The notes under the pieces were generated by a model that saw nothing but the letters and a program-made list of their open reading frames with translations, had not been told where the DNA came from and ran no database searches. Of a stretch of DNA of 64,000 nt, positions 35,723 through 43,347 are shown piece after piece. Location: positions 1-64,000 of the forward strand of contig JBBDXI010000091.1 in NCBI GenBank assembly GCA_040902425.1, read 5' to 3'. The position numbers were made by a program, and so were the translations under genes. The stretch comes from JBBDXI01 sp040902425. Lineage in GTDB: Bacteria > Planctomycetota > Phycisphaerae > Phycisphaerales > UBA1924. The stretch's first letter is position 1; the number at the start of each line of letters is the position of its first letter.

Positions 35723-36157
35723 ATGACGACCCGCAGCCGAACCCATGCCCTCTCCCTTCGCCTCTGTACATCGAGCATCGGCGCGGTGGGGCTTGCCTTG
35801 TTATCGGCGTTGGCGGCCGGTTGTGCCAGCAACAAGCCGCCGGTCGTGTCCCCCGCCCCGTACGCAGGCCCCCCGGTGGCGGTGGATTCCTCCGGCCCCC
35901 AGCACATCCTGATCTTCACCGCCCCCACCGGCGGCTGGGCCGTGCAGCTCGACCAGACGGTGCGGGACCTGGACCGGACGCGGGTGTACGTGACGACCCG
36001 CCGCCCCAACCCCGCCTTCCAGCAGACCCAGGCCCTGGTGGACCACCGGATCGCGACCACCGTACCGCCGGAGACGCCGATCGAGGTCTACATCCGGAGC
36101 GCCCTGCACGACCAGGAGCCAGCGGCGCTGTCGTACCAGCGGCTGCCGGGGCGCTGA
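35723..36157 (+). CDS. Small lipoprotein of unknown function
   Basis: A 144-residue protein with a basic N-terminus, hydrophobic segment (SIGAVGLALLSALAAGC) and a good lipobox LAAGC, so it is likely lipid-anchored in a membrane. The mature part is soluble with beta-like segments (HILIFTAPTGGWAVQLDQTV, RTRVYVTTRRPNP) and ends in a segment ETPIEVYIRSAL. No known domain is recognised. It is divergent from the SpoIID-like gene and convergent (8 bases) with the methyltransferase-like gene. Confidence 0.75.
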   Translation: MTTRSRTHALSLRLCTSSIGAVGLALLSALAAGCASNKPPVVSPAPYAGPPVAVDSSGPQHILIFTAPTGGWAVQLDQTVRDLDRTRVYVTTRRPNPAFQQTQALVDHRIATTVPPETPIEVYIRSALHDQEPAALSYQRLPGR

Positions 36158-36165
36158 ATGGCGCC

Positions 36166-37149
36166 TCAGCGGCCGACGTTCGCCCGCGCCTCCGCCTGCG
36201 CCAAGGTCATCGGCTCCCCGGTGATCACGTTCACCACCGGCATGTCGCGGATGGCCTCGAATCGGGCGCGCCCGCGGAGGTGCGTCGGCTGGCCCGTGCC
36301 GTCGGTCGAGGTGCGGAGGCGGCTCTCGACGTAGCCCTCCTCAGCAGTGAGGGAGGGGAGGGACCCCGCGACATCCTCCCGCACAAAGAAGGCGTTGAGC
36401 CCGATCGAGGTCGAGCCCACGAAGCGGTAGCCCTTCCGCTTCGCGAGGTGGCAGAGGGCCGCGAGGCCCGCCCCGCAGTAGAGGCCGGTGGGGTGGGCCT
36501 GGCGATAGGAGAAGGTCGGCTGGTAGGGGATGGTGACCGGGAGCAGGCCGAAGACGCTGTTGTACTCGACGGCGACGATGCGGGGCGAGACCGCGTCGAT
36601 GGCCTCCCACACCCAGTAGTCGTTCCCGTCGATATCCACCGAGAGCAGCCCGATGTCGCCGGTGAACCCCGCCCCGGAAAAGAGCGCGTTCACGTTCTCC
36701 TTCGTGATGAACGAGCAGAGGGCGGTCAGGTCGTAGAGCCGGGCGAGCAACTCCCGCTTGACCGACTCGATCTGGCCCTGGTTGGCATCCAGGATCAGGC
36801 CGCTCCAGTTGTCGTTGACCAGCAGGAAGCGGGTGTTGGCCTCGGTGTAGGCCTCGACGCCGAACTCGATGAACGACCGGTTCTCGATGGGGACGTGGTG
36901 GATGAGGAACTGGATGACCCCATCCTCGCCGAACTGGGAGTGGACCTTGAACTCCGCCTCGCGCAGGGGGGCACCGGGCGGGAGCCTGCGCACCCGCTCG
37001 ACGTTGAGCTTGCCCAGCAGGTGCTGATCGACCTCCATCCGCGCGTAGGTGCTCAGCGCGATCTGCGCGTTCTTGAGGAGGAGCTGGCTGAGGTCGGGGC
37101 CCTGCTGCGGCGGGGGCTGGAAGAAGGGCTGGCCCGGCGGGGTGTACAT
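36166..37149 (-). CDS. FkbM-like methyltransferase family protein (putative)
   Basis: A 327-residue soluble protein. After a Pro/Gln-rich start and a helical region, residues 80-220 resemble a class I SAM-dependent methyltransferase of the FkbM type: SQFGEDGVIQFLIHHV, RSFIEFGVEAYTEANTRFLL (a motif-I-like E.G...NT), WSGLILDAN and LLSVDIDGNDYWVWEAI, then RIVAVEYNSVFG. The substrate is unknown; related proteins modify sugars or glycans. The start ATG 37149 has TACAAT 8 bases upstream on the minus strand. It is divergent from dprA over only 43 bases. Confidence 0.6.
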   Translation of the reverse strand: MYTPPGQPFFQPPPQQGPDLSQLLLKNAQIALSTYARMEVDQHLLGKLNVERVRRLPPGAPLREAEFKVHSQFGEDGVIQFLIHHVPIENRSFIEFGVEAYTEANTRFLLVNDNWSGLILDANQGQIESVKRELLARLYDLTALCSFITKENVNALFSGAGFTGDIGLLSVDIDGNDYWVWEAIDAVSPRIVAVEYNSVFGLLPVTIPYQPTFSYRQAHPTGLYCGAGLAALCHLAKRKGYRFVGSTSIGLNAFFVREDVAGSLPSLTAEEGYVESRLRTSTDGTGQPTHLRGRARFEAIRDMPVVNVITGEPMTLAQAEARANVGR

Positions 37150-37157
37150 GGGGGCCG

Positions 37158-37163
37158 ATTGTA
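37158..37163 (-). promoter_or_regulatory. -10 element TACAAT of the methyltransferase-like gene
   Basis: On the minus strand TACAAT precedes the ATG at 37149 by 8 bases (leaderless pattern). It faces away from the dprA -10 element located 15 bases further. Confidence 0.55.
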
Positions 37164-37178
37164 GCGGCGTCCGTTCGG

Positions 37179-37184
37179 TACACT
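37179..37184 (+). promoter_or_regulatory. -10 element TACACT of dprA (leaderless pattern)
   Basis: TACACT precedes the GTG at 37193 by 8 bases and no Shine-Dalgarno sequence is present. Confidence 0.5.
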
Positions 37185-37192
37185 GCCCGCCC

Positions 37193-38446
37193 GTGGACGC
37201 CCCGAGCACAGCACCGCCGACCGAAGACCTGCGCGATCTCCTGCGCCTGACGCTGACGCCGGGGCTCGGGCCGATCTTGATCGCGCGCCTGCTGGAGGCC
37301 TTCGGCTCCGCGCGGGGCGTGCTGGGGGCATCAGCGCGCGAACTGGAGCGGGTCCGCGGGATCGGCAGCGCCAAATCGGTCGCGTTCGTGCGGGGACTGA
37401 AGGAGTCCGAGGCCCTGGTCGAGCGCGAGCTGGCCCTGGCGTCGAAGCTCGGCGTGCGGCTCATCGCCAGGGGCAGCCCCGAGTACCCGCCCCTGCTCGC
37501 GCCCCTCCCCGACGCCCCACCGCTGCTCTACATCCGCGGGGCCCTGCGCCCGGCCGACCTCGACGCCTACCCCGTGGCCATCGTCGGCTCGCGCGACTCC
37601 ACCGCCTACGGCATCGAGCAGGCCGAACGCTTCGCCGCCGTGCTCGCCGGGGCGGGGCTGACCATCGTCTCCGGCGGGGCGCGCGGGATCGACACGGCCG
37701 CGCACCGCGGGGCCCTGCGGGCCGGCGGCCGGACCATCGCCATCCTGGGTTGCGGCCTCGGGGAGTGCTACCCCCCGGAGAACGCAGCGCTCTTCGAGCG
37801 GGTCGCGGCGGCGGAGCCCGGGGGGGCGGGCGGGGCCCTGATCTCGGAGCTGCCGCTCTCGACCGTCCCGGATGCCCTGAACTTCCCGGCGCGCAACCGC
37901 CTCATCTCGGGCGTCAGCCTCGGCGTCATCGTGATCGAGGCCCAGAAGGGGTCGGGCTCGCTGATCACGGCCCGCGTCGCGGCCGAGGACCACGGGCGCG
38001 AGGTCATGGCGGTCCCCGGGCGGGTCGACTCGCCCTCCAGTTGGGGGACGCACGAGCTCATCAAGTCGGGCGGGGCAGCGCTCGTCACCGAGCCGGGCGA
38101 TGTGCTGGCGATCCTCGAGTCGCCGGCGCGGCACAGCTTCGCGGGCGTCCACGCCGACCGCTACGCCGACCCGGCGCGAGCGCCCGAGGCGCTCTTCGAT
38201 CCGGCAGGGGCAGAGATGAAGCCGCTTTCAGACGACAGGGCCGCGCCCGGCGCTGCCGCCGTTTCGCGAGCGCCCGGCCTGTCGGTTGCGCACCAGCGCA
38301 TCCTCGCCGTGCTCGAGCACCCGCTGACACCGGATGAGCTCGCCAGGGCCGCGGATATGCCCCCGGCGCAGCTCCGCGTCCACCTGACCACCCTGGAAAT
38401 TCAGAAGCGGGTCCGCCGGCAGGGAAGCCGTATCGCCCGCTGCTGA
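37193..38446 (+). CDS. dprA: DNA-processing protein DprA
   Basis: A 417-residue protein that protects incoming single-stranded DNA and loads RecA during natural transformation. Residues about 10-65 form a SAM/helix-hairpin-helix-like domain (TPGLGPILIARLLEAFGSA, RGIGSAKSVAFV). The Rossmann-like DprA core follows with VAIVGSRDSTAYG, TIVSGGARGIDTAAHRGAL, TIAILGCGLGECYP, FPARNRLISGVSLGVIVIEA and GSGSLITARVAAEDHGREVM. The C-terminal 60 residues form the winged-helix domain (LSVAHQRILAVLEHPLTPDE). GTG 37193 is supported by the -10 element. It is complete, which suggests the DNA-uptake-linked function is kept; the PilM module in the same window may be relevant. Confidence 0.94.
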   Translation: MDAPSTAPPTEDLRDLLRLTLTPGLGPILIARLLEAFGSARGVLGASARELERVRGIGSAKSVAFVRGLKESEALVERELALASKLGVRLIARGSPEYPPLLAPLPDAPPLLYIRGALRPADLDAYPVAIVGSRDSTAYGIEQAERFAAVLAGAGLTIVSGGARGIDTAAHRGALRAGGRTIAILGCGLGECYPPENAALFERVAAAEPGGAGGALISELPLSTVPDALNFPARNRLISGVSLGVIVIEAQKGSGSLITARVAAEDHGREVMAVPGRVDSPSSWGTHELIKSGGAALVTEPGDVLAILESPARHSFAGVHADRYADPARAPEALFDPAGAEMKPLSDDRAAPGAAAVSRAPGLSVAHQRILAVLEHPLTPDELARAADMPPAQLRVHLTTLEIQKRVRRQGSRIARC

Positions 38447-39094
38447 CTGCACTTATGAAACCCGACCTCCGCAACTTCGCGGAGTTTGACCCGGATTTCC
38501 GCAGATCTGTTGTCGAGATTCCCTTGCCGTGTGGCCGATGATTGGCTATCGTGTACCGAACGAACCGGGTTGAAATGTCGCGGACGGTCAGGAGGCCGGA
38601 CGATGGGCAGAGTGAACTCGGGTGGTCTGCGGTTCTGCCGGGGATCGGCACTCGCTTGTGAGGGACGGAGTTCCTCGCGCGGCCAGATCGGCCGCGACGG
38701 CTCTCACAGTCGTGAGGTCCCCCGATGCGATGCGAGGCACCAGTTGTCAAGTTCGGCCCCGGCGGCGCGTACACCGTTTCCCTTCACGCGGACCAGGCGG
38801 CCCCGGGCCGCATCCCGCGTCTCGTGCGTTCATTCGGCGAGTCGGCAGCCCGCGGCTCGCCGGCTCCGGCCGAGGGCGGGGGGCCTCTTCTGCTCGCCGG
38901 CCGCCTCTGGCTGGCCGAGCGTGCCCTGGCGGGCCAGGCCGGCCCGCTCGCCCGTTCCCGCTCGCTCGTGGGGGCGATCGCCCGGCGTCTGGCCGGCGCT
39001 CCCCTCGCTGTTCACGTCCGCCCCGTTGCCCTGCACGTCGCCCCGGCCGGTGTTGTCGGCCGGGGTATTCGCCTGATGGAAGAGGAGTCCGCCC
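38447..39094. other. Long upstream region of lexA
   Basis: About 650 bases without a convincing gene. A frame from 38725 reads into lexA in another frame and is Arg/Pro/Ala-rich, so it is not called. The region should hold the lexA promoter and its operator; a candidate with direct and inverted elements is CCGAACGAACCGGGTT at about 38559-38574, but no LexA box of a known type (e.g. CTGT-N8-ACAG or GAAC-N4-GTTC) is seen. Confidence 0.35.
38467..38487 (+). terminator. Weak terminator-like hairpin after dprA
   Basis: CTCCGC (38467-38472) pairs with GCGGAG (38479-38484) across a 6-base loop and is followed by TTT only. It lies 20 bases after the dprA stop. Confidence 0.3.
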
Positions 39095-39706
39095 ATGAAT
39101 CTCACGCCCAAGCAGCTCAGGATCCTTCAACTCATCCGCGACTGGCGGGTGCGCCGCGGCTATTCGCCGACGATGCAGGAACTCGCCGACGAGATCGGGG
39201 TCAGCAAGGTCACGGTCTTCGAGCACGTCGAGGCGCTTATCAAAAAGGGCGCCCTCGTCCGCGAGCCCAACAAGGCTCGCTCTTTGTCGATCGCTGAGGG
39301 CGTCTCCGTCCCCGATGAGGCCCGCCCGACCCGCTTCCCCCTGGTGGGCAAGATCGCCGCGGGCTACCCCATCGAGAAGGTGGCGGACCAGGACGAGATC
39401 GACCTGAACGACCTGGTCGGCGGGCGCGCGGGCCGCGATTCGACCTTCGCCCTGAAGGTCGAGGGCGATTCGATGAAGGATGAGGGGATACTGGACGGCG
39501 ACTACGTCCTGTGCGAGCGGACCGAGGTCGCCCGCAACGGCGACCGCGTCGTGGCCCTCCTGCCCGACGGCCAGACGACGCTCAAGACCTTCTTCAAGGA
39601 GGATGACCACATCCGCCTGCAGCCGGCGAACCCCAGCTACGACCCCATCCGGGTCAAGTTCTGCCAGGTGCAGGGGGTGGTCAAGGGCGTCGTCCGGCGG
39701 TACTGA
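39095..39706 (+). CDS. lexA: LexA repressor
   Basis: A 203-residue SOS repressor. Residues 1-65 form the winged-helix DNA-binding domain (MNLTPKQLRILQLI, YSPTMQELADEIGVSKVTVF). The self-cleavage site is A89-G90 in KIAAGYPIE. The Ser/Lys protease dyad is S126 in VEGDSMKDEGI and K164 in TTLKTFF. Length and motifs agree with a fully active LexA. GAGGAG lies 8 bases before the ATG. It is followed after 3 bases by a small membrane-protein gene, perhaps part of the same SOS-regulated transcript. Confidence 0.96.
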   Translation: MNLTPKQLRILQLIRDWRVRRGYSPTMQELADEIGVSKVTVFEHVEALIKKGALVREPNKARSLSIAEGVSVPDEARPTRFPLVGKIAAGYPIEKVADQDEIDLNDLVGGRAGRDSTFALKVEGDSMKDEGILDGDYVLCERTEVARNGDRVVALLPDGQTTLKTFFKEDDHIRLQPANPSYDPIRVKFCQVQGVVKGVVRRY

Positions 39707-39709
39707 GCC

Positions 39710-40090
39710 ATGGGCTGGGCCCGCTGGGTGCTGGTGGCCCTGGCGATTCAGCCGGGGCTCTGGATGACCTTTGACGGGGCCCGCGCGCTCATCGTGGGCG
39801 ACTACATCACGCCGCGGAGCGGTGAGTACGCCGGGCAGCTCGGCCCCTGGAAGCACATCGTCAGCGCTGTGGGCCTCGACCCACGCGGGACACCCATGAA
39901 AGCGATCTACACGGCGTTCGGCCTGGCGTGGCTGGCCGCGGCCGCGGCGTGCGCACTGGGGGCACCCTGGGGGACGAAGGCGATGCTGGTCATGGGCATT
40001 GCCACGCTGTGGTACCTCCCGATCGGGACCGCCATCGGCCTGGTGATCGCCGCGCTGGCGGGGTGGGTGCTCTGGCGCACGCACACCTGA
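39710..40090 (+). CDS. Membrane protein downstream of lexA
   Basis: A 126-residue protein with an N-terminal helix (WVLVALAIQPGLWMTF), a central polar loop with GDYITPRSGEYAGQLGPWKHIV, and three hydrophobic segments at the C-terminal half (AIYTAFGLAWLAAAAACAL, MLVMGIATLWYLPIGTAIG, VIAALAGWVLW). It starts 3 bases after the lexA stop and is very probably co-transcribed with it, so it may be SOS-controlled. The family is not recognised. Confidence 0.68.
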   Translation: MGWARWVLVALAIQPGLWMTFDGARALIVGDYITPRSGEYAGQLGPWKHIVSAVGLDPRGTPMKAIYTAFGLAWLAAAAACALGAPWGTKAMLVMGIATLWYLPIGTAIGLVIAALAGWVLWRTHT

Positions 40091-40112
40091 CGCAGGGCCG
40101 GGGAGAGTCGGT

Positions 40113-41381
40113 TCACCAGAGCATGCGGACGCGGATCGTCTCCGGGATCGCGCGGAGGCCCTTGAGCACGCGCTCGCCCTGCGTTGGGTCCACATCCAGC
40201 ACGACGTAGCCGACGTCGCCGCGGGTCTGCAGGTGCTCCGCGCGGATGTTGACGCCCAGCTCCGCGATCTGGCCGTGCATCTTGCTCAGTACGCCGGGCA
40301 CGTTGCGGTGGAAGTGCAGGATGCGGTGGTGGCGCCCGGCGCCCGCCTCGGCCGGCTCTTCGCCCGCCTCCAGGCGCGGGCCCTGCTCGGCCAGCTCCAC
40401 CTCCGGGACGTTCACCGCCCCGGTCGTGCTCCCGTTGTTCACGAACCTCGCCAGCTTCGAGGCGACATCCACGGCGATCGCCTCCTGGGCCTCCTCCGTG
40501 CTGCCGCCGATGTGGGGCGTCAGGATCACGTTCTCCAGCCCCCGCAGCTCGCTCTCGAACCGCTCGCCCCGGCCGGCGGGCTCGCGCGGGAAGACGTCGG
40601 CCGCGGCCCCGGTCAGATGCCCCGATTTCAGGGCCGCGGCGAGGGCGGGGATATCCACGATGCTGCCCCGGGCGTTGTTGATGAGCAGGGCGCCCCGGCG
40701 CATTTTCGCCAGTTCCCGAGCCCCGATGAGCCCGCGCGTGCGCGCGGTCTCGGGGATGTGGAGCGTCACCACGTCCGACTCGGCGAGCAGGTCGTCCAGC
40801 GACCGCAGCGGCCGGGCGTTGCCGATGGGGAGCTTGGGGACCACGTCGTAGTAGACCACCCGCATGCCCAGGGCCTCGGCCAGGACCGAGACCTGCGAGC
40901 CGATGTGCCCGTAGCCGACGATGCCCAGCGTCTTGCCCCGCACCTCGTGGGCGCCGCTCGCGGACTTGTCCCACTCCCCCTCGTGCAGCCGCCGGCTCTT
41001 CTCGACCATGTGCCGCAGCAGGGCGATCACCTCGGCGATGGTCAGCTCCGCCACGCTCCGCGTGTTCGAGAACGGCGAGTTGAAGACCGGGACGCCCGCG
41101 CCCGCCGCGGCCTTCAGGTCCACCTGGTCGGTCCCGATGCAGAACGTGCCGACAGTGAGCAGCCGCGGGGCGGCCTTCAGGGCGGCGGCGCGGACCTGCG
41201 TCTTGGAGCGGATGCCCAGGATGTGCGCCCCGGCGAGGGCCTTCTCCAGGGCCTCGCTCTCGAGCGCCTTGGCGTGGGCCTCGATCTTGAACCCCTCGGA
41301 CGCCAGCAGCTCCGCCCCACGGGCGTGGATGCCCTCCAGCAGCACGACGCGGACCTTCTCCCTGGGGAACTCGCGGGTCAT
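40113..41381 (-). CDS. serA: D-3-phosphoglycerate dehydrogenase
   Basis: A 422-residue enzyme for the first step of serine synthesis, oxidising 3-phosphoglycerate with NAD. It has the E. coli-type layout with a C-terminal ACT domain. The catalytic domain shows GTFCIGTDQVDLKAAAGAGV, NSPFSNTRSVAELTIAEVIA, the nucleotide-binding GKTLGIVGYGHIGSQVSVLA, INNARGSIVD with the catalytic Arg and LTPHIGGSTEEAQEAI with the catalytic His. The C-terminal part (HHRILHFHRNVPGVLSKMHG) is an ACT domain for serine feedback. Its ATG overlaps the stop of uppP by 4 bases. glyA, the next step from serine, is elsewhere in this window. Confidence 0.93.
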   Translation of the reverse strand: MTREFPREKVRVVLLEGIHARGAELLASEGFKIEAHAKALESEALEKALAGAHILGIRSKTQVRAAALKAAPRLLTVGTFCIGTDQVDLKAAAGAGVPVFNSPFSNTRSVAELTIAEVIALLRHMVEKSRRLHEGEWDKSASGAHEVRGKTLGIVGYGHIGSQVSVLAEALGMRVVYYDVVPKLPIGNARPLRSLDDLLAESDVVTLHIPETARTRGLIGARELAKMRRGALLINNARGSIVDIPALAAALKSGHLTGAAADVFPREPAGRGERFESELRGLENVILTPHIGGSTEEAQEAIAVDVASKLARFVNNGSTTGAVNVPEVELAEQGPRLEAGEEPAEAGAGRHHRILHFHRNVPGVLSKMHGQIAELGVNIRAEHLQTRGDVGYVVLDVDPTQGERVLKGLRAIPETIRVRMLW

Positions 41382-42316
41382 GGTGGGGCCCCCGCGAGCA
41401 CGGCCGGGCCGGGCTGAACGGGCGTCCCGGGGCTGTCCGGGGCGATCCGCACCGCTCCCGCCAGCGCCAGGCCCGCCAGCACCGCCGCCAGCCCGAGCCG
41501 GTACCAGCCGAAGACGGCCAGCCCGTGGCGATTGAGGAACGCCACCAGCCAGCGGACCGCGACCGCCGCCGCCACCGCGGCCACCGCCATACCGATCAAC
41601 ACCGCCCCCCACCCCAACGACTCGAACATGTTCGGGCCCCCGTCGGACCGCCAGACATCCTTGACGAGCCGGTAGACCGTCGCCCCGCCCAGCGTGGGCA
41701 GGCCGAGGAGGAAGCTGAACTCGGCCGCCGCCGCCGCGGGGAGGCCGACGATCATCCCGCCGGTGATGGTCATCATCGACCGGCTGACGCCCGGCCACAT
41801 GGCGATGCACTGCATGAGGCCGACCGCGAGGGCCTTGGGCGGCGTCATGGTGGCGAGAGGGTCGGGCTGGTCCGGCCCGGCGGGGGGTGGCGGCGCCCCG
41901 GGCCGGCGGCCAAGGAGCCGGCCGATGAGGATCATGTAGATGCCCCCCGCGGCCAGGGCGCTCACGACCGGCACCACGAAGAACAGGCGCGACTCGATCC
42001 AGTCGTTCAGGAGAACGCCGATCACGGCCGCGGGGGCGAAAGCCACGGCGAGGTTGATGGCCAGGCGAAGCCCGGCCGGGTCACGCCCGAGCAGGCCACG
42101 CAGCATCTGGACCACCCGCGGCCAGTACAGGCCCAGCACCGCGAGGATCGCCCCGCCCTGGATCACGATCTGGAACGCATTCAACGCCCCCTTGCGCTCC
42201 GGGCCATCCAGGCCCAGCAGCGACGAGGCGAGGATCAGGTGCCCGGTGGAGCTGACCGGGAGGTACTCCGTGATCCCTTCCACCAGCCCCAGGATGGCCG
42301 CCTGCCACAGTTCCAA
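41378..42316 (-). CDS. uppP: Undecaprenyl-diphosphatase
   Basis: A 312-residue polytopic membrane enzyme that recycles undecaprenyl pyrophosphate for cell-wall synthesis. The first motif is LVEGITEYLPVSSTGHLILA; the second is AMWPGVSRSMMTITGGM, where the usual PGxSRSG has Met in place of the last Gly. About eight hydrophobic helices are seen. An extra Pro/Gly-rich cytosolic loop (GRRPGAPPPPAGPDQPDP) is inserted mid-protein. The start is TTG 42316 with GGAG five bases upstream. The C-terminus is Pro-rich. It is translationally coupled to serA. Confidence 0.92.
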   Translation of the reverse strand: MELWQAAILGLVEGITEYLPVSSTGHLILASSLLGLDGPERKGALNAFQIVIQGGAILAVLGLYWPRVVQMLRGLLGRDPAGLRLAINLAVAFAPAAVIGVLLNDWIESRLFFVVPVVSALAAGGIYMILIGRLLGRRPGAPPPPAGPDQPDPLATMTPPKALAVGLMQCIAMWPGVSRSMMTITGGMIVGLPAAAAAEFSFLLGLPTLGGATVYRLVKDVWRSDGGPNMFESLGWGAVLIGMAVAAVAAAVAVRWLVAFLNRHGLAVFGWYRLGLAAVLAGLALAGAVRIAPDSPGTPVQPGPAVLAGAPP

Positions 42317-42330
42317 GGTCGCTCCGCGTT

Positions 42331-42336
42331 TAGGAT
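42331..42336 (+). promoter_or_regulatory. -10 element TAGGAT of the TrmH-family gene (leaderless pattern)
   Basis: TAGGAT is followed by 6 bases and the GTG at 42343. The whole divergent intergenic region to uppP is only 26 bases, so the two promoters must overlap. Confidence 0.6.
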
Positions 42337-42342
42337 CGCCCC

Positions 42343-43197
42343 GTGGCCACGATCATCCCTATCTCGGACCCCGGCGACCCCCGCCTGAGCGACTACCGGG
42401 CGATCCGCGAGGCCCACCTCCGGGCCGGAGGGGGGGAAGGCGGGGGAGGGGGCAGGGGGGCAGGGTATCCGGGCCCGTTCATCGCGGAGGGGGAGGTCGT
42501 GGTCCGGCAGCTCGTCGAGGCGGGCTTGGCTGTCCGGTCGGTGCTCACCACGCTGGCCCGGCTCCGGACGGTCGAGGATGCCCTGGCCCGCTTGCCGGAA
42601 GCGACGCCCGTGTACACGGTCGAGCAGGGGGTCATGAACACCGTCGCGGGGTTCAACATCCACCGGGGGCTGCTGGCCTCCGGCGAGCGGCCCGCACCCC
42701 GGGACCCGCGGGCGCTTCTGGCCGCGGCCCGCGCCGCCGTGGTCCTCGAAGACTTGGCCAACCACGACAACGTCGGGGGCATCTTCCGCGCGGCCGCGGC
42801 CCTGATCGGCCCCTCGCACGCTGCGGTGCTGTACTCGCCCCGGACGTGCGACCCGTTCTACCGGAAGGCGATCCGCGTCTCGGTGGGGACCGCGCTGCGG
42901 GTGCCGAGCGCCCGGCTGGACCCCTGGCCCGAGGCCCTGTCCGTCGTGAGGGAGGCCGGGTTTACCCTGGTTGCCCTGACACCCCATCCCGCCGCGACCC
43001 CCCTCGACCGCCTCCCGCCGGTGCCGCGGCCGGCCCTGCTGCTTGGGGCGGAGGGGCCGGGGCTGAGCGGGGCGGCCCTCGCCCGGGCCGACCTGCGGGT
43101 GCGGATCCCGATCGCCCCGGAGGTGGACTCGCTGAACGTGGCCGTGGCCGCGGCCATCGCCCTGCACCGGTTGTGCCCGGCCCCGGGGGCGTCCTGA
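42343..43197 (+). CDS. TrmH/SpoU-family RNA 2'-O-methyltransferase
   Basis: A 284-residue SPOUT methyltransferase. An N-terminal substrate-binding domain (about 1-125, with PFIAEGEVVVRQLVEAG) is followed by the knotted catalytic domain: motif 1 LEDLANHDNVGGIFRAAAAL, motif 2 LLLGAEGPGLS, motif 3 VRIPIAPEVDSLNVAVAAAIAL. It should transfer a methyl group from SAM to a ribose in tRNA or rRNA; the target cannot be told. A low-complexity Gly stretch is inserted near residue 30. GTG 42343 is supported by TAGGAT six bases upstream. It is divergent from uppP. Confidence 0.9.
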   Translation: MATIIPISDPGDPRLSDYRAIREAHLRAGGGEGGGGGRGAGYPGPFIAEGEVVVRQLVEAGLAVRSVLTTLARLRTVEDALARLPEATPVYTVEQGVMNTVAGFNIHRGLLASGERPAPRDPRALLAAARAAVVLEDLANHDNVGGIFRAAAALIGPSHAAVLYSPRTCDPFYRKAIRVSVGTALRVPSARLDPWPEALSVVREAGFTLVALTPHPAATPLDRLPPVPRPALLLGAEGPGLSGAALARADLRVRIPIAPEVDSLNVAVAAAIALHRLCPAPGAS

Positions 43198-43286
43198 CCA
43201 TGGGAGGGGCAAGACCCCGCCGCGGAGTGTCGGGGCCACCCGGGAGCGTCATCCCGGTGAACCGGGGCGGGACTCGGGCGTCCTAC

Positions 43287-43292
43287 TACAAT
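43287..43292 (+). promoter_or_regulatory. -10 element TACAAT upstream of the thioredoxin-fold gene
   Basis: TACAAT lies 55 bases upstream of the ATG at 43348, which itself has GGAGG as a ribosome-binding site. No clear -35 is visible. Confidence 0.35.
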
Positions 43293-43347
43293 CGGCAGCC
43301 GTACCCCGCTCCCGGCCGTATCTGAAGGCCGCACTCTGGAGGCTTCC

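Noticed and set aside
38725..39297. Frame upstream of and overlapping lexA
   Set aside because: It overlaps about 200 bases of lexA in another frame, is Ala/Arg/Pro-rich and has no ribosome-binding site.
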